The position numbers and the translations under genes are program-made. A stretch of 36,856 nt of DNA, taken from NCBI GenBank assembly GCA_001829415.1, contig MIBE01000033.1, positions 26,616-63,471 of the forward strand. The letters are read 5' to 3'. Source of the stretch: Spirochaetes bacterium GWF1_51_8 (lineage in GTDB: Bacteria; Spirochaetota; Brevinematia; Brevinematales; GWF1-51-8). The notes under the pieces are model-generated. The model worked only from the letters and a program-made list of their open reading frames with translations. It was not told where the DNA came from and did not search any database. How positions within the stretch are numbered: the first letter of the stretch is position 1; each line of letters starts with the position of its first letter. Of the stretch, positions 1 to 8,382 are shown piece after piece.

Positions 1-2
1 CA

Positions 3-68
3 AGTTGATATTCATATCTCTTCAATATACCGCCGAAATTATATCTCCGCGTTCTCCGTGCGAAATTT
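3..68. repeat. Dispersed palindromic repeat, right-arm copy at the window edge
   Basis: The stretch resembles 17739-17801 over about 60 bp: both have ATATT(C/T)ATATCTCTT, then CCGCCGAA or CACCGAA, then TCTCCGCGTTCTCCGTGCG or a near variant. The core at 43-60 also recurs at 11370-11390 and 12388-12408. Any left arm would lie outside the window. The rest of 69-188 shows no gene; the stretch near 150-175 (CGCGGATTACACGGATAA) is the kind of low-information intergenic motif often dispersed in genomes. Confidence 0.6.
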
Positions 69-188
69 TTAGTGAGCACTTATCCCGCTTCTAAAGCCGG
101 AAATCGAACTATCTCGATATGATAAGAGTCTAGTGTTTTACCTCAATAGATCGCGGATTACACGGATAACTCAGACGGACGCAGTGGG

Positions 189-902
189 TTATTCCGAGAC
201 GCCGACATAGAGACGGGCCGAGAAGCCGGAAAAGCCGGAGTTCGGTCCGCTCGCCAGCGCCACGCCGTGCGACGTCCATCCGGTGGTCGCCGAGAGGTCG
301 AAGATGTATCCCGCCCTCAGTCCGATCAGCAGGTCCACCGGGTTCGATTCTCCGAGGTCGATTGAGAAATCTATCCCGCCGCCGAGGAACACCGAATAGA
401 CCCCTTTCTCCAAATCCACCGCCGTATTTGTCGCGCTCAGGATGCTGTCGAAGCCCTGTCCGGTGAAGTCCTCGCCGACCTTGACTGTCAATGTTCCGCC
501 GCCCAGCCCGACCATCGGGTAAAACTGGAAGTACGGCAGGTTCACTATCGCGTAGCCGAGATTGAGCCATGAGTTCCACCCGCCCGCCGTAGTGACATTA
601 CCGCCCCCTGTCAACGAGTTGTTGATATAACGGATATACTCGATATCGCTGACGAACGCACCGTCGGAGAGCTGATAGATAGCGCCGAGCGTAAAGTACC
701 ATTGCGGGATGCCGGGATAGCCGTAGGCCGCGAGACGGGAATTCAGGTCGGCGGTGTCGAGCTGAGCGATGCCGGGCGTGACCCCGAGCTTGCCGTTGAG
801 CTTATCGCCTTCCTTAGGCTGGGCATACAACGGCGCGGCTCCGGCTCCGCTCAGCCAGCGGATCGCGGAAAGTATCAGGATCGAAACGGCGATACGGCGC
901 AT
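189..902 (-). CDS. Secreted outer-membrane beta-barrel-like hypothetical protein
   Basis: This encodes 237 aa with an N-terminal hydrophobic signal peptide (roughly residues 1-27, ending near APLYAQ). The rest alternates polar and hydrophobic residues and is rich in Gly, Tyr and Phe, with strand-like segments such as WLNLGYAI, FYPMVGLGGG and LIGLRAGYIF, and it ends in LYVGVSE. This suits a small outer-membrane barrel of the OmpW/opacity type, although no family could be named. An in-frame ATG lies 4 codons upstream, but the ATG at 902 has a perfect GGAGG five bases before it, so it was chosen. The gene has its own promoter and no co-directional partner downstream in the window. The barrel assignment is inferred from composition. 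Confidence 0.7.
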   Translation of the reverse strand: MRRIAVSILILSAIRWLSGAGAAPLYAQPKEGDKLNGKLGVTPGIAQLDTADLNSRLAAYGYPGIPQWYFTLGAIYQLSDGAFVSDIEYIRYINNSLTGGGNVTTAGGWNSWLNLGYAIVNLPYFQFYPMVGLGGGTLTVKVGEDFTGQGFDSILSATNTAVDLEKGVYSVFLGGGIDFSIDLGESNPVDLLIGLRAGYIFDLSATTGWTSHGVALASGPNSGFSGFSARLYVGVSE

Positions 903-922
903 AGAGTCCTCCATCGGGAGAA

Positions 923-951
923 ATCGTAACGGAAAGCGAGGAATATGTCAA
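923..951 (-). promoter_or_regulatory. Sigma70-type promoter of the barrel gene
   Basis: Reading the minus strand, TTGACA (946-951) is followed by a 17-bp spacer and TACGAT (923-928). The predicted transcript would start near 916 with a leader of about 15 nt containing the GGAGG site. Confidence 0.6.
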
Positions 952-988
952 TCCTTCGATACACCATCTGGGAATATGGGGCAAGCGC

Positions 989-1013
989 TCATCCTTCGAC
1001 AAGCTCAGGATGA
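989..1013. repeat. Short intergenic hairpin repeat
   Basis: TCATCCT (989-995) and AGGATGA (1007-1013) are inverted around TCGACAAGCTC. The same flank, CAAGCGCTC, precedes another inverted element near 12292. It lies between a gene end at 1049 and the promoter at 923-951 and has no T-run, so it reads as a REP-like repeat rather than a terminator. Confidence 0.45.
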
Positions 1014-1048
1014 CAAAATAACATGCTAGGGATAACGAAAAAGAAAAA

Positions 1049-1837
1049 CTACACCGGGATACCGAAAAGCCGGGACGCGTTCCGCCAGAGGACGTCGTCG
1101 TACTCCCCAGCCGAGAGTTCCGACTTGAGCGCCGCGAGCATCTCGCCGTATTTTTCATAATTATCCGGCCCGGAGATGGGGGCGTCGGTGCCGAAAAGGA
1201 TTTTATCGCTCCCGAGCCTCTTGACAGCCGAGACTACCGACGGTGTATCGACCCATGTCGTATCGCCGTAGAGGTTCGGCAGTTTACCGATCAGTCTCAC
1301 CGCCTCGCCGTGGTCGGTATTGAGGCCCATGTGCACCATGATGAAAACGGCGTCCGGGAACTCGAGTGCTCGTTCGTAGACAGCGCGCGCGGGGGAATAG
1401 ATATCGCTCGCGGTATGCACCGCGACCGGGAGCTTAAGCCGTTCGGCCATCGCGAAATAGGGCGTATACGCCGGATCGGTCAGGATGAGGCCGGAATGGT
1501 AGGGGTGGACTTTCAGCCCGACAATAGCGCTCCGGTTCTCCGCAACCGCGCGTTCGAGATCGGCGCTGTATCCGCCGAGCTTGGGCTGTATCCAGAGCTG
1601 GCCGTAAAGCATCCCGGGGTGCAGGTTCACCGCGTCGACAGTCCTCTTCAGGATACCGAACTGTTCGACACGCGAGAACGCCGGACGGCCGGTGTCGGGA
1701 TGATCGACCTCCGCGCCGCCGAGATAGGAGATGACCGCCTTATCGATACCCTCGGCGCTCATCAGCGAGACGAGGAGGGATAACGGGCAATGAAAACGGG
1801 GCGTGTTCCCGAAATGGACGTGCGAATCGATAATCAT
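1049..1837 (-). CDS. Amidohydrolase (metal-dependent TIM-barrel hydrolase, Amidohydro_2 type)
   Basis: This encodes 262 aa. The N-terminus carries the HxH metal motif (DSHVH, His6 and His8). Further superfamily marks follow in order: VGLKVHPYHSG near the middle, PVAVHTA, IMVHMGLN, and a C-terminal FGTDAP whose Asp is the usual metal-binding or catalytic residue. The set matches small amidohydrolases of the 2-pyrone-dicarboxylate/uronate-isomerase-like group, soluble cytoplasmic enzymes hydrolysing C-N, C-O or C-C bonds. The substrate cannot be read from the sequence. The start codon overlaps the stop of the upstream deacetylase gene by 4 bp (ATGA), so the two are translationally coupled and probably share a pathway. 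Length and motif order are normal for an intact enzyme. Confidence 0.85.
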   Translation of the reverse strand: MIIDSHVHFGNTPRFHCPLSLLVSLMSAEGIDKAVISYLGGAEVDHPDTGRPAFSRVEQFGILKRTVDAVNLHPGMLYGQLWIQPKLGGYSADLERAVAENRSAIVGLKVHPYHSGLILTDPAYTPYFAMAERLKLPVAVHTASDIYSPARAVYERALEFPDAVFIMVHMGLNTDHGEAVRLIGKLPNLYGDTTWVDTPSVVSAVKRLGSDKILFGTDAPISGPDNYEKYGEMLAALKSELSAGEYDDVLWRNASRLFGIPV

Positions 1838-2676
1838 AGGTGATCCGGATGAAATAGTTTTCTCACTTCACCGGGGCGGATTTCGGCCGCGCCCTCCGGT
1901 GACTTGATCCAGACCGGTACCGCCGACGGGTTGAACGCGATCGATTCGTCGGCGGAGAAACGGATCCCGTCGATCGCCTTCAGGTAATCGTGCATCTCGA
2001 TCATTGTAGTGTACCAGATTTCTTTATTTCTCCCGAGCCGGTCGCTGAGGTATTCCATGTACTTCCAGCCCTTGCTTGTGTCGGTGGATAAAAAACCGTC
2101 GAGCTCGTAGCTGTGTCCCCAGATCATGAAGAGCATCATGCGCGAAGTGATCGCTCCGAGGAAACGTTCCGCCGCCTCGAGCGCGCCGGTATGATGGCAG
2201 GTGGGTTTCCAGAGGATGAATGTGTCGGGGAGGTCGAAACGGCCGGTTTCCCCGGCGGCCTCTCCGCGCGCATACTCCACACCCAGTTCGGGAAGGATCA
2301 GGAGCACACGGTGGTCGTAGGTGCCGAACGGGATAGACATTCCGCGCACCGGATAAGCCACGAGGTCTTCGAGCGCCCTGCGGTCGTTCGTGATCTCGCG
2401 GCGGATTTCCTCTTCTTCAAGCTGGTCCAGGTGAAGATGATTGACAGTATGGCCGGATACCTCGTGGACCTTGTAGAGATTCGAGACCTCGCCGGGCAGG
2501 ATATGATAGGCTCCGCCGAGCTTTCCGGAATTGAGATGGAAGGTAGAACGGATTCCCCGCGTGTTGAATATCTCGATCAGACGCCGGTCATGCTCGCTGC
2601 CGTCGTCATAACTCATGATGAGGGCTTTCAGCCGCCCGCCCGGGTAACAGAATTTTTCCCGTTTCTTCAGATCCAC
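1834..2676 (-). CDS. Polysaccharide deacetylase (NodB/CE4 family)
   Basis: This encodes 280 aa starting at a GTG with a strong AGGAGG site five bases away. NodB-homology marks are visible: MSYDDGSEHD (Asp24-Asp25), the metal-binding HTVNH (His76 and His80), then GMSIPFGTYD, and WGHSY late in the domain. The family removes acetyl groups from N-acetylated sugars in a metal-dependent manner. No signal peptide or membrane segment is seen, so this member probably acts in the cytoplasm on a soluble or lipid-linked sugar. It is first in a two-gene operon with the amidohydrolase, overlapping it by 4 bp. The ordering (deacetylase, then hydrolase) suggests catabolism of a small acetylated compound, but that is inference. 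Confidence 0.85.
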   Translation of the reverse strand: MDLKKREKFCYPGGRLKALIMSYDDGSEHDRRLIEIFNTRGIRSTFHLNSGKLGGAYHILPGEVSNLYKVHEVSGHTVNHLHLDQLEEEEIRREITNDRRALEDLVAYPVRGMSIPFGTYDHRVLLILPELGVEYARGEAAGETGRFDLPDTFILWKPTCHHTGALEAAERFLGAITSRMMLFMIWGHSYELDGFLSTDTSKGWKYMEYLSDRLGRNKEIWYTTMIEMHDYLKAIDGIRFSADESIAFNPSAVPVWIKSPEGAAEIRPGEVRKLFHPDHL

Positions 2677-2725
2677 GCTTCCTCCTTTCAGGAAACGCCC
2701 CCGCGTTGTCCGTAGATTCCAGCAT

Positions 2726-2754
2726 ATTATACCTGAAATAAAATAAATTTTCCA
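2726..2754 (-). promoter_or_regulatory. Promoter of the deacetylase-amidohydrolase operon
   Basis: On the minus strand, TGGAAA (2749-2754), a 17-bp spacer and a perfect TATAAT (2726-2731) precede the GTG start by about 50 bp. Confidence 0.5.
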
Positions 2755-2775
2755 GACATGAAACGAATTATCGAT

Positions 2776-2804
2776 AAAAAAACCCGCCTTCGGGTGAAGG
2801 CGGG
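2776..2804 (-). terminator. Rho-independent terminator of the TMEM43-family gene
   Basis: A 9-bp perfect stem, CCCGCCTTC (2783-2791) with GAAGGCGGG (2796-2804), has a 4-nt loop. In the minus-strand reading it is followed directly by seven T residues (2776-2782). It sits about 30 bp past the stop of the gene at 2833-3996. Confidence 0.9.
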
Positions 2805-2832
2805 CATTTATGCAGACAGTATTCGGCTGAAT

Positions 2833-3996
2833 CTATTGCGAGGCTGCAGCCTTCTTTTTGGTGGACATCACTATGATGATGAGCGCGATCACGACCACCG
2901 CCACGATAATCAGCGCGAGGATGTTATGGAACAGCATCGAGATAATAATAGTCAGGAAGCTCAGCACCGCCGCGAGGACGAATGTGATGATCCCGATGAT
3001 AAATCCGCCCACGTCGCCGAGGAACGGGAGAACGTTCAGTACGGATACCAGAGGCCCGAAGAGCGAGGACAATCCCACCCACATGAGGAGGAACCCGACA
3101 CCGCGGAGGATCCATGTCAGCATCTGGTGCTCGGCATTGAGCTGAGCGATAGCTGTCTCACGGTCGCCGATCATGACGCGGGCGAAGGTTTCGCTCGGCT
3201 CGTTCTCGTTATAGTTGTAATGCTCGATGGTGTTGCCGTTAGCGAGCCCGAACGCGGTCACCTTGGTGCCGTTCTCGAGGCCGTTGAAGCTGATGCGGAT
3301 ATCGTTGAACTGCGCGCCGGATGACCCGGACTTATTGGGAATATAGACATACTCGTCGCCGTCGAGTCTCATCTTACCGGAAAGCTTGGCGTTCGCCGGG
3401 GAAAGCTCGATCTTTTCGCCGGGGACGTCGACACTGACATCGTCGGGATCGATCACCCATTTGCCGATATTCGCGCTGCCGGCTTTAAAGGTATCGCTCG
3501 AGTAAGGGGTATCGACATCGCGGATAACGACGCTCTTTTCATACTCCCACTGGTTCACGCCGTTATTGTTGAAACTGCTGACCGACTTAGGATCGGATGT
3601 CCATGCGAGTTTATAACGGTATTCCTTAACTTCGGTCGTCCCGCCGCCGAGGTCTTTCTTCTTCTCGGTGTGCACATCTTCTTCCCAAGCATAATACTCG
3701 ACCGTCCTGTTCATAATGACATACTTTCCTGATTTCAGGAACATGGCGTCATAAACAGGGTCTTTCGCGGAGATTTCGCCGGTAATCGAGATGAACTTCT
3801 CGTTCATATTGCCCGCGGCGCCGGGTTCGGCGACTTCGGAGAGTTTCGCGACACTGGCGAGATTGATCCTTCCCTCGTTCCACCACAGGACGGGGAACGA
3901 TGCGATAAACATAACAATACCAAGAAGAAAACCGGTGAAACTGTTTTTAATGTTACCGCCCCAGCTGGTATGGGTGGTTTCCTGATAAGGCGCCAT
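2833..3996 (-). CDS. TMEM43 (LUMA) family membrane protein
   Basis: This encodes 387 aa. The N-terminus has WGGNIKNSF, then a hydrophobic segment (about residues 19-38) and WWNEGR, the signature arrangement of the TMEM43 family (PF07787). A long non-membrane region of about 240 residues follows, with family-like stretches such as KSGKYVIMNRTVEYYAWEED. Three to four hydrophobic segments close the protein (about residues 295-380), ending in a Lys/Ala-rich tail. The family is known from animals, where it sits in the ER and inner nuclear membrane, and from bacteria, where its role is not established. The start has a clean TAGGAGGT site. The gene stands alone with its own strong terminator. Family assignment is fairly secure; function is unknown. 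Confidence 0.85.
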   Translation of the reverse strand: MAPYQETTHTSWGGNIKNSFTGFLLGIVMFIASFPVLWWNEGRINLASVAKLSEVAEPGAAGNMNEKFISITGEISAKDPVYDAMFLKSGKYVIMNRTVEYYAWEEDVHTEKKKDLGGGTTEVKEYRYKLAWTSDPKSVSSFNNNGVNQWEYEKSVVIRDVDTPYSSDTFKAGSANIGKWVIDPDDVSVDVPGEKIELSPANAKLSGKMRLDGDEYVYIPNKSGSSGAQFNDIRISFNGLENGTKVTAFGLANGNTIEHYNYNENEPSETFARVMIGDRETAIAQLNAEHQMLTWILRGVGFLLMWVGLSSLFGPLVSVLNVLPFLGDVGGFIIGIITFVLAAVLSFLTIIISMLFHNILALIIVAVVVIALIIIVMSTKKKAAASQ

Positions 3997-4098
3997 AAAA
4001 ACCTCCTAAAAAATATCAATAATGTGCATTTAGCATAATTTAATTCCCCGGAAATGTCTAAAGAAATAAGAAAAATATTGAATAAAATCCGATTTCCG

Positions 4099-4128
4099 TT
4101 GATTATATCAAGATAAACGTGCTATAAT
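4099..4128 (+). promoter_or_regulatory. Promoter of the hybrid histidine kinase
   Basis: TTGATT (4099-4104), an 18-bp spacer and perfect TATAAT (4123-4128) lie about 38 bp before the start codon. No other gene lies between. Confidence 0.65.
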
Positions 4129-4166
4129 ATCTTGCATCGGGTTTTCTGAAAGTTTCGAGGGTGTCT

Positions 4167-7124
4167 ATGGGTCAATCCGGGACTGAAGGAAAAAAGGGCG
4201 GTAATCAGGGGCACTTATCTCAAATCGGGGATTTCCACAAAAACCTTCTTTTATGTATGAGCGAGGGTGTTTGGGTGATCGACCCGGATGCGGCGACTGT
4301 ATATGTCAATCCCGCTATGTGTGCGATGCTGGGGTATTCCGAAGAGGAAATGATCGGGGTGTCTTTTTACAAATTCCAGCCCGAAGCCTGCAGAAAGGAC
4401 GCGGCCGAGAGACTCAGTGAGCGGAAACCCGAAGCTTCCACGGAGCGTGAACTGGTCTTTATTCATAAGGACGGCAGAGAAATTGCCGCCGCGGTCAAAA
4501 CCGCTCCGATTCTGAGTCCTGACGGTGAATTCCGGGGTGTGGTGAGCACAGTTCGGGATATTTCGGAAGAAAAGAAAAAGCAGCACTTCACTAACCGTGA
4601 AAACCGTATCAATCAAATCCTCTCAGATCTCTATATTCCGCTTACAGACCCCAAGGTAATCATTTTCGATATCGCTAAAATCATTCTCCAGCATGCCCGC
4701 GATATTACCGGAAGCAAATATGGATTCGTGTCCGAGCTTGACGAGAGCACCGGCGATAACGTCGCGCATACAATGAGTAAGATGATGGCAAGCGGGTACG
4801 AAATGAAGGAAAACACCCGGGAAGTCCGGTTTCCCCGCGGAGACGACGGGAAATACCCCGCACTCTGGGGACATGCCCTCAACACCGGGGAAGCGTTCTA
4901 CACCAACGATCCCGACAGTCATCCGTCATCGAAAGGCCTCCCCGATGGGCATATCCCGGTGGAAAAGTTTCTCGCGGTTCCGGTGAAACTCGGCGACGAG
5001 ATTGTCGGCGAGATAGTCCTCGCCAACCCCGGACGCGATTATAACGACGACGATCTCTATAGTATCATCAGGCTGGGAGAGTTTTTCGGCATCACTATCC
5101 AACGGAACCGGATGTTCAGCGATATCAGCGACAGCGAACTGCTTCTACATCAGGTTTTCGATAATTCACCCATCCGGATTTATGTGAAGGACTCAGGCGG
5201 GAAAATTATTCTTGCCAACAAGGCCTTATTTGAAAACTACGGAATTGAAGCGGATGAAATTATCGGCAAAACGATTCTGGAATTGTCTCAGCTTGGGCTG
5301 ATGAAAATTGAAGATGCGGAACAGGTTGAACGTGAAGAACGGGACTTGTATTCGGGAAAACGGAAATTTCTCATTTATAAAGAATGTCTTACCCCCCGTG
5401 ACGGCAAGGTCAGGTGGTTCAGGACTCAAAAAAGCCTGTTCTCCTACCATGACGAAATATGTATTTTGGGCGTGTCGATGGATATCACCCAGCTCCGCGA
5501 GCAGGAAGAGGAACTCGGCCGCCAGTTGGAACGCTACGAAGACCTTCAGCAGGTTCTGGAAAACAAAGACCAAAAAATCTACGAGACCTATTATCAGCTC
5601 AACCAGATATTCAATTCATCGCCTGTCGGTATGAGCCTGGTCGATAAGGAATTCAATATTCTGATGGCGAACGAAACCTATTGCAAACTAACAAACATGG
5701 ACTTAAAGAACGTGATTCAATCGAAGTGCTACGAGGTTTTTAGAAGCGAGAGTTGTTTTACAAAGAATTGCTGTTTGAAATTGACGCAGGGCGGTGAAAA
5801 GAAGCTGGAAAGACAATCGTTAATGGAAAGGCGTGATGAACAAAAAATTCCCTGCTATGTGGTTTCCCAGCCGTTTTTCGATTTTCACGGGGAACTGATC
5901 GGCGTAGTTCACGCCTACCAGGATATCTCGCAAATCCTCAAGGCACAGGACGACCTGAAGAACAAGGAGCTCCAGCTTTACCAGTCCCAGAAGATGGAAG
6001 CGATCGGGCGGCTCGCCGGAGGGATCGCTCACGATTTCAACAACCTCCTGACGATTATCAAGGGATACACCGAGCTTCTGCTTCTAAAATCCGCCGGTGA
6101 TAAGGAGATGAGCGAGGGGCTGAACGAAATCTTCAAGGCGTCGTCGAGCGCGGCATCGTTGACAGGCCAGCTTCTGGCGTTCAGCCGGAAGCAGATTCTC
6201 GACTTCAAGGTGCTCGACCTCAACCATATTCTTAAGGATATGGAAAAAATGCTGAGACGGATGGTCGGCGAGAATATTACCGTGGAGATTCAACTGAAAT
6301 CACCGATGACAAGTATCCGCGCGGATAGCAGCCAGATCGAGCAGGTGGTGATGAATTTGATTGTCAACGCGCATGACGCGCTTCCTAACGGCGGGAGTAT
6401 CACGATCTCTACACGGACGGAACTCCTCGAAAACAGGACCATCCCGTCCGTGACTCATCCGGTCACCGGGGAATATGTGATCCTGAGGATAGAAGACAAC
6501 GGCGAAGGAATGTCGCGGGAAACGGTCGATAAGGTGTTCGAGCCGTTTTTCACTACCAAGCGTCCGGGCGAAGGGACCGGCCTCGGACTTCCGACCGTCT
6601 TCGGAATAGTAAAACAGCACGACGGGTTCATTCATGTGATGAGCGAAGTGGGGACAGGCTCCGTTTTCGAGATCTATTTCCCGGCCTTCAACACCATCCT
6701 CGCCGGAAACGCCGCTCCGGAAAAAGCGGAGAAGAAATGGACTATCCGCGGCAAGGGCGAGACGGTGCTGGTGGTTGAGGACGAACTGCCTCTTTCTGAA
6801 TTCGTGAGGCGCGTTCTCGAGGATAATTTCTACCGCGTGCTCACAGCCGGAAACCTCGCCGAGGCGAAAGAGATTTACCTTCATAAAAAGAGCGAGATTT
6901 CCCTTGTATTTACCGACCTTGTTCTGACCGACGGTTTCGGGATGGACTATATCCTTTTCGTCAGAAGTATCGACCCCGCGTCGAAGATCATCGCGACCTC
7001 GGGATATGTCGATAAACAGCTCGACCAGAACTTTTTCATCGATCAGGGCATACCGTTCATCAAAAAACCGTATGAAGTGAGCCTTTTGCTCGACACGGTG
7101 CATCGAATCCTGCACGGCGGGTAA
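4167..7124 (+). CDS. Soluble hybrid sensor histidine kinase (PAS-GAF-PAS-PAS-HisKA-HATPase-REC)
   Basis: This encodes 985 aa from the ATG at 4167, which has GAGGG five bases upstream; an in-frame GTG at 4161 is the alternative (987 aa, used for numbering here). Visible domains in order are PAS (about 30-145), GAF (150-315), PAS (328-440), a charged linker, PAS (488-605), HisKA with phospho-acceptor His624 in GGIAHDFNN, HATPase with DNGEGM (Asp779), EPFFTTK and GTGLGL, and a C-terminal receiver domain with Asp919 in FTDLVLTD and Lys969 in IKKPY. No membrane segment is present, so signals are sensed in the cytoplasm. The third PAS contains several Cys (CFTKNCCLK) that might bind a cofactor. The receiver ends the protein and no response regulator is adjacent, so phosphate probably passes on through an unlinked phosphotransfer protein. 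Confidence 0.92.
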   Translation: MGQSGTEGKKGGNQGHLSQIGDFHKNLLLCMSEGVWVIDPDAATVYVNPAMCAMLGYSEEEMIGVSFYKFQPEACRKDAAERLSERKPEASTERELVFIHKDGREIAAAVKTAPILSPDGEFRGVVSTVRDISEEKKKQHFTNRENRINQILSDLYIPLTDPKVIIFDIAKIILQHARDITGSKYGFVSELDESTGDNVAHTMSKMMASGYEMKENTREVRFPRGDDGKYPALWGHALNTGEAFYTNDPDSHPSSKGLPDGHIPVEKFLAVPVKLGDEIVGEIVLANPGRDYNDDDLYSIIRLGEFFGITIQRNRMFSDISDSELLLHQVFDNSPIRIYVKDSGGKIILANKALFENYGIEADEIIGKTILELSQLGLMKIEDAEQVEREERDLYSGKRKFLIYKECLTPRDGKVRWFRTQKSLFSYHDEICILGVSMDITQLREQEEELGRQLERYEDLQQVLENKDQKIYETYYQLNQIFNSSPVGMSLVDKEFNILMANETYCKLTNMDLKNVIQSKCYEVFRSESCFTKNCCLKLTQGGEKKLERQSLMERRDEQKIPCYVVSQPFFDFHGELIGVVHAYQDISQILKAQDDLKNKELQLYQSQKMEAIGRLAGGIAHDFNNLLTIIKGYTELLLLKSAGDKEMSEGLNEIFKASSSAASLTGQLLAFSRKQILDFKVLDLNHILKDMEKMLRRMVGENITVEIQLKSPMTSIRADSSQIEQVVMNLIVNAHDALPNGGSITISTRTELLENRTIPSVTHPVTGEYVILRIEDNGEGMSRETVDKVFEPFFTTKRPGEGTGLGLPTVFGIVKQHDGFIHVMSEVGTGSVFEIYFPAFNTILAGNAAPEKAEKKWTIRGKGETVLVVEDELPLSEFVRRVLEDNFYRVLTAGNLAEAKEIYLHKKSEISLVFTDLVLTDGFGMDYILFVRSIDPASKIIATSGYVDKQLDQNFFIDQGIPFIKKPYEVSLLLDTVHRILHGG

Positions 7125-7141
7125 GTCTAACCCCAAAATTC

Positions 7142-7170
7142 TTAACATTTTCCCCGGCCTATGCTAAAAT
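7142..7170 (+). promoter_or_regulatory. Promoter of the fibre-like / oxidoreductase / ATPase operon
   Basis: TTAACA (7142-7147), a 17-bp spacer and TAAAAT (7165-7170) lie 30 bp before the ATG at 7200. The -10 sits in GCTAAAAT, a form repeated in the promoters at 17484 and 17863. Confidence 0.6.
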
Positions 7171-7199
7171 GAAGGCTAATTTAAAGTCCGGAGGAGTCA

Positions 7200-8372
7200 A
7201 TGAATATCCGATCGTTCGCGATGGGTGTTTTCGCCCTTATCATTCTCTCGGGAAACGTTTATCCCGGGGTGTTAAAAAAGCCCTATGATTTCGCATCGGG
7301 CGCGCTGATCAAATCGTCCGATTTCAATTCGAACTTCAATACGCTTTACAACTGGGCGAACGGCGGCATCGATATGGAAAACCTCTCGATGGACCCGAGG
7401 ATGCTCTGGAAAGCGAGCGGCGGCGTGATGACCTCGAAGGGCTCGTATATCGGGATCGGCGTGATCAATCCCGAAAGCCCGTTCCATCTCGCGTACTCGA
7501 CCGACAACAAGCCGTCCGCGGCGCGTTTCGGCAAGGGCGGGCTCGAGCTGTTCGACTCGTCGGCGAAACCTTTCCTGCGCTTCGCTTCGTCCGTGTTCTC
7601 GATGTCGATCTATCCCTTCATGGGGTACGGCCTCGGGTTCCGCGTCTCTCCGGCGGGTACCGACGACCTCACGTTACCGCCGCAGATGATCATCCTCACT
7701 AACGGGCGCGTGGGGATCGGGACGACGATGCCGGGCGCGATGCTTCATATAAAGAAGGGTTCGGTCGGGCCGTTCTTCGTCGACTCGTATGTCAGCGCGA
7801 TCATCGAGGCGGATTTTAACTCGTTCCTCACCTTGCTCGCGCCCTCGACGCTCCAGACCGGCATCCGTTTCGGCGACCAGTACGACACCAAGTCCGCGTA
7901 CCTCTCCTACCACAACTTCACCGAGACGCTGACGATAGGGATTAAGAACAACTCGTGCGTGACTATCGCCAGTAACGGGAATGTCGGGATCGGGAGTATT
8001 ATGCCCGAGGCGAAACTGCATGTGATAGGCGATATCAAGATCACGGGCGACCTCATCACCGACACGGCGAAATATCCCGACTTCGTGTTCGAGCCGGGGT
8101 ACAAGCTCCCCGCGCTCGCGGATGTCGCGTCGTTTATCGGCTCCTACGGCCACCTTCCGGGGATGCCGTCGGCGGCGCAGGTCAAGAAGGACGGTTTCCT
8201 CCTCAAGGAACAGACCCGCCTGACATTGATGAAGCTCGAAGAGGCATATCTCTATATTATCCAGCAGGATAAGAAGCTGTCGAAGCTCCTGTCCGAGAAC
8301 GAGGAGTTGAAGAAGCAGAACAGCGAGCTTGAAAAGAGGCTCGATACGATAGAACAGAAGTTAGGGATATAA
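7200..8372 (+). CDS. Secreted fibre-like protein with C-terminal trimerisation/chaperone-like region
   Basis: This encodes 390 aa with a signal peptide (about residues 1-22). A phage-fibre-like opening, IKSSDFNSNFNTLYNW, follows. Three repeats of the form (I/V)GIG-x2-x2-P-x-x-LH occur near residues 83, 171 and 260, about 90 residues apart. The C-terminus has YPDFVFEPGYKL, GHLPGMPSA, and then a heptad-rich coiled coil of about 60 residues. This end is the type found on many surface and tail-fibre proteins, in the region corresponding to an S74-like intramolecular chaperone, though no autoprotease Ser/Lys pair could be assigned. It is probably a trimeric extracellular or surface fibre. No other phage gene is nearby, so a prophage origin is not supported. 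The start has GGAGG seven bases upstream, and it leads an operon with the three following genes. Confidence 0.7.
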   Translation: MNIRSFAMGVFALIILSGNVYPGVLKKPYDFASGALIKSSDFNSNFNTLYNWANGGIDMENLSMDPRMLWKASGGVMTSKGSYIGIGVINPESPFHLAYSTDNKPSAARFGKGGLELFDSSAKPFLRFASSVFSMSIYPFMGYGLGFRVSPAGTDDLTLPPQMIILTNGRVGIGTTMPGAMLHIKKGSVGPFFVDSYVSAIIEADFNSFLTLLAPSTLQTGIRFGDQYDTKSAYLSYHNFTETLTIGIKNNSCVTIASNGNVGIGSIMPEAKLHVIGDIKITGDLITDTAKYPDFVFEPGYKLPALADVASFIGSYGHLPGMPSAAQVKKDGFLLKEQTRLTLMKLEEAYLYIIQQDKKLSKLLSENEELKKQNSELEKRLDTIEQKLGI

Positions 8373-8382
8373 AGAGGGGTAT

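Noticed and set aside
2758-3324. Long His/Asp/Glu-rich plus-strand frame opposite the TMEM43-family gene
   Set aside because: Its composition is the antisense of a real coding region, and it begins in the terminator hairpin.
7200-8372. Prophage tail-fibre gene
   Set aside because: No other phage structural, lysis or integrase gene is present, and a signal peptide indicates export by the host.
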